A DNA stretch of 64,000 bases from Lutjanus erythropterus (lineage: Eukaryota; Chordata; Actinopteri; Lutjaniformes; Lutjanidae): contig CM034599.1 in the NCBI GenBank assembly GCA_020091685.1, positions 23,807,922 through 23,871,921 of the forward strand, read 5' to 3'. A model generated the notes under the pieces. That model was not told the origin of the DNA. It worked only from the letters and a program-made list of their open reading frames with translations, and searched no databases. The stretch's first letter is position 1. Every line of letters starts with the position of its first letter. A program made the translations under genes and the position numbers. Shown here in pieces: positions 54,945 through 64,000 of the stretch.

Positions 54945-55353
54945 AATGATTTGATTTGACTTTTGATTTTAAGGTCACGAATCGATTCTATCTTTCGATT
55001 TAAATGGGGGTTTTTTTAGCACTGACAGCTATGCCATTGTTAGACTATTGAGTCTTGATTTTTAAGGATCAGCAGCTCATTGGTAGTGTGTCCTGACAGC
55101 TGTTATTTACATTTTCAAATTCCTCTTTAAAAATAGATTCCATATAGTATCAAGTGTGATATAATGGCCAGTAAGCTACGCTGCGTCATCTTTGAAGCGT
55201 TGCCTTTTACAGAGAATGCTGCAAGTAGGCGGGTGTGAAAATAAAATAAAAATACTTTGAGAATCCCTGATTCAGATTTTTCAATTCAGTTACTGAAACT
55301 GAAAACTCATTTCGATCTATTTTCAATTTAATATTGAAATTGTACATCTCCTA
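54945..55353. mobile_element. Diverged relative of the MITE at 49962-50302
   Basis: Shares TTGATTTTAAGGTCAC, then GACAGCTATGCCATTGTTAG, then TTACATTTTCAAATTC, then a TTCAATTTAATATTGAAATT end. The order is the same as at 49962, with an extra segment inside. No intact ends. Confidence 0.5.
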
Positions 55354-55373
55354 GTTAAAATACAAATTTCAAT

Positions 55374-55541
55374 GATTCAGTCATTGTCCATAATCGCTTA
55401 TCCTTGAAGGGTCGTGGGGGGCTGGAGCCTGTCCCAGCTGACACTGGGTGAGAGGTGGGGTACACCCTGGACAAGTTGCCACCTATGGGCAATTTAGAGT
55501 CACCAATTAACCTATTATGCTGCATGTCTTTGGACTGATTC
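55374..55541 (+). mobile_element. LINE 3' end, L2/CR1-like, copy 3 (short)
   Basis: Reads CATTGTCCATAATCGCTTAT, CCCAGCTGACACTGGGTGAG and GGGCAATTTAGAGTCACCAA, colinear with copy 1 but with a deletion. In mapk4 intron 1. Confidence 0.6.
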
Positions 55542-57452
55542 AATCAATTACTCATAAAAAATGTCTTTATTTAAAAATAGAGTGGGCAGTATGTAGAAAA
55601 ATACTATACTAACAATTAAGAAAAGGAGAATCCTTCAAGAAATGTATGATGTAACATCCAACTCTGAAGAGTAAACCCACATCATTGACAGTCATAAATA
55701 GCCTATGTCAAGGATTATGACATGATCACAAGTGAAGCTATAAAAAAAAAGAAATCAGGCTATACTTCTTCTTAAGATGGACTTTTACGTTCGCCTATGT
55801 AGTCTCCCGTGTTGTCGTCATTTAAAGCTACTACAAGGAATTTTCATCTTGTCTTGACTTTTGTGGCCCCTGTGGACAAAGGCAGTAGTGTTTCCACTGT
55901 CTTTCAAGGAGAATCCGACCTGGTGAAAGGCATTATGAATAACTACATAGACTACACAGAAAGAGCCTTACGGATCTTACGGATACTCTCGTTAATTTAC
56001 GCAGCAACATCAGTATTAAACTGAGTCTGTTTCATAACCAGTTAAAAACTCAGTGTAGTAGCTTTAATAAATCTTTTTTGCCTTAGTCTGTGTGCAGCAG
56101 TATTTTTGGACCTATTTTCCAAGTCTTGCCTGTGCCAAAATTGCATTTGAAAAATTCAAAAGCAATGCCTCTTTTCAGATAAAATGACCTGGTTGCTCAG
56201 GACAATCCAGACCTCAGCAGAAGTTTTTACATGACTTACACATTCTGGGTTTTGGTATGAATTGTGCCTTTAAGCAGACTAAAAGTGAATCAGTCTACCT
56301 GACATTTTAGCTCTATTTCCACCTCTTGTAAGGTCATATAATGTTAGAAAACAAAAGTACTGACTGCCTTGCACCTCTCAGATCCCTGAGCTGGAAAAAC
56401 ACAAACAATCTGTCAATCCATAAAACAAATCTCTTTGCTGTCAGAGGCCTGAGGGCAGGCTTGGGTATATTAGCTCTCCTCCTCCTTTTCTTTCTTTTTA
56501 GAAATCGGGGGATGTGCGCTCAATAACTGGACAGTCCTTTACTTCAAAATACTTACAATTGCACACACTTCATGTTCATGTTAGCCTCAGTCAGTCAGGG
56601 TTGACTGTGTGAGAGTGTGTAAGGTGAGAACAGAGAGACAGAGAGGGAGAGAAGGGGGGAGCTGACAGTGGTGCTGGGTGGGAGGTGCAGCGCTGGGCTA
56701 ACTTAATGTATAATGCATAACCAGTGGAGATGGCGCTTAGTGCTCTCCCTGTGCGTTTATTCTCCATATTTTTCAGCTTATGCAACAAAGATACATGTTA
56801 TAAATAAGAATACTTTGCAGTTTATTGATGCAGTGCAGGAAAATGTCTTAATCTGCAAGTGTGAAACCCATTGTTATAATTTTAGAAATATAACAGTGGT
56901 TTAAAATAGGCTCTAATTTAGGTTAAAATGAAACTATAGCCACTACACTGAGACAATATGATGTTACAGTAGAAAACAGGTGATAGTAGAGAGGAACAGA
57001 CAATGATAGGGTACCTCCTGTTGTACTCTGCTGTCTTTGTGCAGCTGCCTCTCTGTTTTCTTTCTCTTTCTTTGACTCTATTTACTTCCCAACAGGCGTT
57101 CAGGCAGTTTAGTTGAGATGGGGAAACGCTGCATCCTCTCTGCACACTGGCTTCATGCAGCTGTCTTTGTGTGTGAGTCTACACAGACTCCAGTAACGCC
57201 CCTCTGACAGAACAAAAACACTGACACTGATCTGATAAAAACATAAAGAATCCATTTCCAAAATAAAACAGAAGAAAATAAAAAGTAGTCCAGCGGTAAA
57301 CGTGCCTGTTCTTCTTCTCTTTTTTTTTTTCCTCCTTATCTGGCTTCACGTTATCTTATCTGTGTCAGTATCTGTGTGGGGTGCAATAACAAGAGGAAGA
57401 AGAAAGAAATTCACGCACAGATAATAACAACAGCAAGCATCGGTGTACTCAC

Positions 57453-57720
57453 GCAGCCGCAGCCCGACGTCCACAAACAAAGATCCGGGGGGAGAAGATG
57501 CGAGAGATACCGGTCCTCGGAAGAGAAGAAAGTGAAACACGACCGCATCTCTCTCCTGTGTGAATGTGTGTGATTCAGATGATACAGCGGGGTTGGAGCA
57601 GCCGGTACGGGTCGGCACCGGGGGGGGAGGCGATCGGCTGAGATGAGATAAGCCAGAGGCGGCTGCTGTAGAGCCGACTGTCCGCTCTGTGTCCGCGCTT
57701 CACTGGACTGATCTGAGAAT
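57453..57720 (-). other. mapk4: Probable mapk4 non-coding exon 1 and promoter-proximal CpG-rich region
   Basis: A donor GGCTGC|GTGAGTAC ends at 57453. Sequence upstream to about 57720 is GC- and CpG-rich (cagccgcagcccgacg, cggtacgggtcggcaccgg), unlike the AT-rich surroundings. Assigned to mapk4 by strand and position; the 5' end is not known. Confidence 0.45.
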
Positions 57721-57786
57721 GGGAGGAGAGGAGGGATCACCCCGATACAGATACATCTACTAGACCTGAGTGGTGTCACACACGCT

Positions 57787-57807
57787 CACACACACACACA
57801 CACACAG
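57787..57807. repeat. CA dinucleotide repeat
   Basis: About ten CA units just upstream of the probable mapk4 promoter region. Confidence 0.8.
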
Positions 57808-58094
57808 ACTCACTCACACTGCACCACGGATGATTAAGTGCCATCTCTCTCCTCCTCTCCACACCAGGACTCCCAGCAGTCATCCTGACCTCAGTTCAAC
57901 CCGGTTCGGTTTTTGCAGGAGTGCTGGACTCACTGGTCTCACACCAAATCAGTCTCTAGTTTATTCCACTAGATTATTCCTGATCGATCATTACCATATT
58001 CATCTTCTATTCTGACATGATTTGTGCACTGTAAATCATTTTAAACTGGTTCAATTTAAAAATCTAGGTTCCTCTCTCCAGCCTTAAACAGGTG

Positions 58095-58450
58095 CAGAGG
58101 TGGGAAGTAACTAAGTACAAATACTTCATAACTGTACTTAAGAAGATTTTTTCAGATATTTTTTGTCAACTTTTTACTTTTACTCCCTACTTTTTTTTTT
58201 ACACAAATATCTGTACTTTCTATTCCATTTCTATTGCATTTGAGAGGAATTAGTGTTTATTTTTAATTTGCATCATTGCATGCTGCTTTCCCGACATTAA
58301 GATCAGTCTTCAGTCAAAATGGATGGGACAATAACACATCAAAAAGATGATTCCTCGGTTTAGCCATTAGGGCATATCACTAACATATGAAATAACAAGA
58401 CAAAAATGCTGTAAAAGTTTTAAAAAGAATAAAAATTATCAAAATATGAT
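58095..58450. mobile_element. hAT-like repeat fragment, CAGAGGTGGGAAGTAACTAA
   Basis: The left end is typical of the teleost 'CAGAGGTGGG...AAGTACAAATACTT' class. It is followed by ACTGTACTTAAG and TTTTACTTTTACTCC. The right end is not found, so the end point is approximate. Confidence 0.45.
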
Positions 58451-59734
58451 CAAATTCCACCAAAATAAGTGAATAAAGTTATAAATTTGAGCTTTTGTAC
58501 AGTGAGGCCTGTTTCCCAAAAACACTGTAGTCCGTTGTGGCTAGCAAATGTTTTCTTCTCATATGCTCTGCTGCATAATAAGAGAGAAAGAGCATTATTG
58601 GCAAAAATTTTGTGTATGCCCCCCCAAGATTAATGTGAGTCATCAACTGTTTCAAATCCTTTTCTAGAAAAATACAAACTCTGAAATACCATTAAAATAC
58701 CCAAGAATATCTACAAAATGACTTTTTTGTTATTGATGGGTCAGTGACGTCTAACACAATAAAAACACACAACATCGATTTAAACTTCATGGTGACTTGA
58801 AAGATACACAAGTTTCCGTCATGTATGTTTTCTTCAAACAAAACAGAGGAGTCTGAGGGGAGTTTTAACTCAACTGCATGCTGGGAAGTTTGCTGTGCTG
58901 ATAAGGTTCCTTTCAAAACCTAATTTAATGAGTTGAATGAACTCACAGCAGTACATTTAATTTGACTCAAAAGACCTCAGTTCAGAACAGTTCTGAAGTG
59001 TTCTAAAAATATTAACTAGAAAATTTAAAATAATTTAATTAGAGAGTATTATATTTATGTTAAGAAGAAGGATTAATTGATTCCACTAAATTTCTGTTTG
59101 ATGTTTTACTGTGAGATTCCCTCAGAGAGGAAGTTAGAAAGGAGCTTTTGTTCATAGTGAATGATTTTTTTTTTTTTTTTTACAGCAGCAAGGATGTCAC
59201 CACATGTCAAGGACCCTCTACGAGAAATAATAGTTTGTTCAAGTACAGGAGACCTGAAGAGAGTCCACACTGTAGGGACATACTGAAAATGCGATGTAAA
59301 AGCTTGGTGAAAGAGATGAAATGCTTATCCTTGAAAAAAGGTGTCTGATATCACTGAAATATAATTAGTGTTTATGTGCAAAACATTCAAATATTTCATC
59401 ACCATAAAATGAAACTTTAAAAATGCATGTGTTATCGGATAATGTTTATAGATTATCACCTCACGATTTCAAGCTTTACTGGGAAACATCCCAGCTTGAC
59501 ACTTTCTTTCAGACAGCAGTTGTGTCTATAACCAAGTCAGTTCAGTCATGCCATCGTTCCACAAAACTCTATTAGTGAAATTAACTTTTTCAGGTCAGTG
59601 ATCATTACAAACAAGAGGGGAATTAGGGCAGGACAAAAAAAAAAACTGTGCAAAACTGTGATAGAGAGGGAAAAATCTACAAATTGATTTCCTTATTAAG
59701 TTCTAAGAGTAATTTTGGAGGAAATGTTTCAGTT

Positions 59735-60094
59735 CAGAGCTGCAAAATGAGTCCATCAATTCATTAGTTGTCAACTATTTAAATAATTTCCAACTATTTT
59801 AACAACTGATTAATCATTTTGAATATTTTTTTGAGAAAATATTCCAAATTCTCTGATTTCAGCTTGTCAAATGTGAATATTTTATGTTTCTTTAGTCCCC
59901 ATGACAGTAAACTGAATATCTTGGGGTTGTGGACAAAACAAGGTATTTTTGAACGTAAGCTTGGCTTTTGAGAAATCGTGATCAACATTTTGGCCATTTC
60001 CTGACATTTTGTGGACAAACAACCCACTGTTAAATTGCAAAAATAATCGACAGATTATTTGATAATAATAAAAAAAAAAAGATTCACAGCCCCA
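59735..60094. mobile_element. 'TAGGGCTGCAAC'-family element, reverse orientation
   Basis: Starts CAGAGCTGCAAAATGAG and ends GATTCACAGCCCCA. Contains GGGGTTGTGGACAAAACAAG, the complement of the motif in the 24046 copy. The flanks TTTCAGTT and GTTCGGTT match at 6 of 8. Confidence 0.6.
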
Positions 60095-60785
60095 GTTCGG
60101 TTTGTGATTGCTTACTTCACTGTTTCTGACAGCTCCAGAAAACTGAAAACTTGATGCTCTGTGTGGGCTGTGGGCCATCGTTAAGTTGGAGAGAGCATGA
60201 CAGAAGCCTAGCAAAAGTTTCTCAGATGTTTGCAATGTCTTATGGCTATATTGTACAATAAGCTCTTGACTTACAAAGTCCCATAGCCTGTGGGTAGTAG
60301 AGTGTGGTAAGGGTTCTTATGAGAGTCTTATGAGAGATAAGGCAGATCATGGTGAATGTAATAATGATTATGCCGAGGTGCTACAGGATTAACAGAGGCT
60401 GCAGAGAGAACAGAGACCCAAGAGTCATCTAATGTAATGAGCCCAGTGTAAAGAGAAGAGGAGAGGAGAGTCTCAGGGATAGTTTTGGATTTCATGTGCT
60501 ATTTCTGCTTCACCTTAATCCCACTGACTGGGGTACCAGCAGACCCCTGAAGTATATTTCTGTCATATCTCAGAGATGCTTTATTCTATTTCTCCAGTTT
60601 TTCATTTGTTCATAACGACTTAATATTTTTGTTTTCTGTTCCAAATTGTGCTTTTTGAAAATAACAATGCATTGGGGCCCTGCATTAAAAACTGCACTAA
60701 AAAGCCACATGCTCAGGCATACTCTGGAAAACTGTTGTCACAGTTTGTCTACAAATGTAAGTTAAGACTCTAGCACGCAAAGTGA

Positions 60786-61010
60786 AAGCCATATATCAAC
60801 ATCATCCAGAAATGCCACCGACTTCTCTGGGCCCAAGCCCAGCTGAGAGGGACTGACGCAAAGTGGAAAAGTGTGCTGCGGCCTGATGAGTCCATATTCC
60901 AGATTGGTTTCAGAAATCATGACCGTCGCATCCTCTGGGCTAAAGAGGAGAAGGATCATCCTGGTGCTAATTTCAAAAGCCAGCATCTGTGATGGTATGA
61001 GGGCGTGTTA
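60786..61010 (+). pseudogene. Tc1/mariner-like transposase fragment
   Basis: The plus-strand frame QKCHRLLWAQAQLRGTDAKW then KSVLRPDESIFQIGFRNHDR has the Tc1-like pattern in which DES marks the second catalytic aspartate. It then breaks near AKEEKDHP. No terminal repeats were found, so it is a truncated, inactive remnant. Confidence 0.6.
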
Positions 61011-64000
61011 ATGTTAATGAGAATGGGAATCCACAGAATCCCGTGACCCTCGCAGCAGTGTCAGAGAAAACCTCTGTCTAAAAGTCTTTTTACTTTATTT
61101 ATAGAACCATTTTAGTGGAATTTTACAGGTGCAATGCTGAAATCTGCTGAATAATTTGCTAAATGCTCAAGCCGTTAGATGATGGGTCAACAGTTCCATT
61201 GTCATTACAGAGGGAACATTGCAATCAGAGAGGTGCTGTTGGAAAAATGAAAGTGACAGAAAAATGTTCATCCCTCCCCAAACAACAGCTGCAGAAATTC
61301 TGCTGTATCCCCCCCTCATGACAGACCTAAAGTGAATCTCATAGGGTTACATCTTCCAGGTGTGTATCTGCTCCTTCTCCTGTGTGGCGGTGAGATAAAA
61401 CGGGGTTACGGATGGAATGTAGTGAGGAGGAAATTGTCAAATACTTTTGTTGTATTTGTGTCAGAGTGGAGTCTTTTTCCAGATGTTTTATCTGTAACAG
61501 GGAAGCTGTCAGAAAATGTTATAAAGACCATTTTGTGATAAAAGATAAAATCTCTTCTTTCACCTTCAAAATTGCTTACTGTTCTAAAAATTACATACCA
61601 CTGGCTAAACATCAAAACATCTCTACTGACCCATAAGTCTCCAGCCTGTCAGCATTTTGATATTATGTGATATGTTTCTGTCATGACTGGGACTAATAGT
61701 GGTGCAGTTCAAAAGTGTATCTACAATCACAAACACCTCTTGGTGTCTCCTGTGAGTATTTTTATTTTACTGCACTGTCATCTACTGAGACCCTGCAACA
61801 TCACAACCAGCTTTTATTTACAACAGATAAATGAGATGGCACAAAATAAAACTGTGCTCTGATGTATGAGCTAGAATAAACTCTTAAACTTGTAAGCATT
61901 TTTGTGTCTTTTGGGACATTTGTGATTTAAATTCCTGAAACTATCCTCAAGGGAAGAGTAGCACAGGTTCTTTAATAAGTACTTAAAATGCAATCTGGAG
62001 GTAAAGACAAAGTCATTGGCCACTGGAGGCAAGCCAAAAACTTGATAGAATCACTGGTATCTCTTAAAAAACAGTGCTCAACACGAAACAGATAAAAACT
62101 AAAAAGCACAGAAAGAAATGAATAGGGACCAGAAAAAGTTAAAGGGAAAATTCACCACTTTTTATGTAACTGTGCAGTCACTGTCAATGGTAAAGGTAGT
62201 CAATTGAAGCAAGAAAGTCTTCAGTGTGCACAATATATTGACCAAGAAAGCTGTGTTCTCCAGCTTGCCAAGCTGTGCCAACAGTGCGTAAATGTACCAG
62301 GATGCACTGCATGCAAGCTTCTGACACCCACACCCATGTTGCTGTGTATCACCACCCTAGCCAAAATGGCTGCTCCCTGAAGGTGAAGATTCAAGTCATC
62401 AGTGGTAGGCCCCTCAGTCGACTGAGATTCTTCAAGTCGACCAGTTATTTTCATTTTTGTTTGTTTGTCAATCGATGCGCAGTCTATTTCAGGAGACATT
62501 CCAGTCCCCAAGAGTAGCTGTAGAGTGGGCGCTCCTCGCTTGTTCTCTCGAGGAAATATATTCCAGTGGGTCAAGTCGTCCTGTCCACTCGGTAAAGATG
62601 TCTGCAAATGGTACAGGCAGCTGTGGACCAGGCCCAGGGTCACATGCCTGACTATACTCCCAAGTGGAAGTGTTCAGACAGCTGTGGACACCATGGATGC
62701 TTAATAGTGACTGAGACTGCGACTGACGCAGCTGCTCAGAGGAAGAAAAATCTTGACCACTAAAGCTGGAATTATGCTTTCTGCATCCCTGACTGTCTGG
62801 TGTTCCAATGGGGTCCATGTGATGTACATTTGTATATCCGTGTACCTGCCATTTGTTGTGACCGCGCAGACTCGTCCACAGACCTTTCTACGCGGCCACT
62901 ACAGACAGGATCTACTGCACATGTGGAGCATGTCCTAAAGAAAGTAGTATAAACAGTAGTACAAATATAGTGTCTGTTCAGGACTATAATAGAGCCTGTA
63001 GGCACTGAGGTAATTTACAGGAAATTTACAGCTCACAGCAAATTAATATGATATAGTTTAACTTTAATTCGATATAGTGTTGTCAAGAAAATGCTGTTGA
63101 ATGTTATTAACACACATTAGCTTGAATGGCGCCCATTTAGGATAAAGTAATAGCCTATAGCTATTACTGTGTTGGCCAAAACATCACGTTAGTTAACAAA
63201 GATACTCATCTTGCGTGGCCTCAGAGGCAATCACAAGAAATACAAGCTGAAATAGCCTGTAGTTCATCACTTGCCTTCACTGTGACATCACTGGCTGTAC
63301 ACAACAGAGCAACAGATTTTGCCACAGGAGAACTCAACTTTATTGCCTCAGTTGATTCCATTTAACAAAGTGGTGAACTTTCCCTTCAAGAAAAAGAGAA
63401 GGAGATGCAGTCAGACCACTTCAATATCTCTTGTAAAGACTTAAACTGTGAAGATTAAGCTAAAAAAATATATAGATAATGTGGATAATACTATGATACT
63501 GCTGCTTATTTCATTCTTTTCAGTCTTTGTTCTCTGTGTCTGTTCCTGTTTTGTATTTCTGCCCTGTCTCATTAACACTGATAGCATCTGACAAATGGAG
63601 ACATCACAGTGTCGGTGGTAGGTGGCTATTTACAGAAACACGCACAGACACACACACACAAACAGGCACGTATGTTGTCAGCCGCACCTGCTCCTCCTGA
63701 CAATGTGGGTCATTATTTATGGGTCTGCCCTGAGAAGTGAGGTGAAAGGAGAAATTCAAATAAAACATTGACATTGTACTGGTTCCCTACTTGTTTGTAT
63801 TATTGTTTCACAAAAAGTAGGAAAGTCCCCTCTTTTTTTTAATTATATATAACTGCGATATGTTACAAAGCAAAGCAGAACATGCAATTGTATTAGAAAT
63901 GTGACGCAAGTCATAAAGAAAGTCCTTGGATCTCTCCACAGACACACAGAAACTGTCTGTCTGTCCTTCTGTTCTGATCTACCTTCAGCACACAGTGAGC

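Larger units (their letters stand above)
57721..64000. other. Region upstream of mapk4
   Basis: No gene recognised. Contains a CA repeat (57787-57807), a hAT-like fragment, a 'TAGGGCTGCAAC'-family copy and a Tc1-like fragment. Frames near 62.2-62.9 kb overlap on both strands and show no family features. Confidence 0.55.

Noticed and set aside
62221-62818. Several overlapping 75-140-residue frames on both strands
   Set aside because: No recognisable domain, splice context or repeat of protein character; overlap on both strands fits chance in a less AT-rich segment.

Overview
This is nuclear DNA from a vertebrate, almost certainly a ray-finned (teleost) fish and probably a percomorph. Three protein genes are split into many short exons with consensus splice sites. 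The spaces between exons are AT-rich and full of repeats typical of teleosts: hAT-like MITEs of the 'AAGTACTTTTACTT' and 'TAGGGCTGCAAC' types, LINE 3' ends, Tc1-like debris and long microsatellites. Codons, introns and repeats exclude a bacterial or viral source. The species cannot be fixed from the sequence.

All three genes read on the minus strand, so transcription runs from high to low coordinates in the order mapk4, me2, elac1. This matches the human 18q21 block (MAPK4, MRO, ME2, ELAC1, SMAD4), but I see no MRO-like exon between mapk4 and me2. (1) elac1 (tRNase Z short form, zinc-dependent tRNA 3' processing): two coding exons at 3699-3905 and 5258-5414. The rest of the gene lies beyond base 1. 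(2) me2 (mitochondrial NAD-dependent malic enzyme): complete, with 14 coding exons between 10237 and 23720 that join in phase to 583 residues. A non-coding first exon and promoter lie near 28882-29085. (3) mapk4 (ERK4, atypical MAP kinase): complete, with 8 coding exons between 35884 and 52967 that join to 715 residues. A probable non-coding first exon ends at 57453.

Region by region: 1-3698 is elac1 intron 2 with repeats; 3699-5560 is elac1 exons 2 and 1 and its promoter; 5579-6491 is a hAT transposon derivative with a perfect 8-bp target-site duplication; 6500-10236 is intergenic DNA plus the probable me2 3' UTR; 10237-29085 is me2; 29100-35040 is intergenic, with an 18-residue-repeat reading frame near 30.7 kb and a 16-bp minisatellite near 33.1 kb; 35040-57720 is mapk4; 57720-64000 is upstream intergenic DNA with repeats.

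The genes share no pathway. ME2 makes pyruvate and NADH from malate in mitochondria, ELAC1 trims or repairs tRNA 3' ends, and ERK4 is a signalling kinase that binds MK5. They are neighbours by conserved synteny, not as an operon. I found no clearly new biological system. The most useful leads are an arginine-to-cysteine change in the ERK4 activation segment, two GC-AG introns, an intron bounded by an 11-bp direct repeat, two transposons with intact target-site duplications, and the unexplained repeat-coding frame near 30.7 kb.
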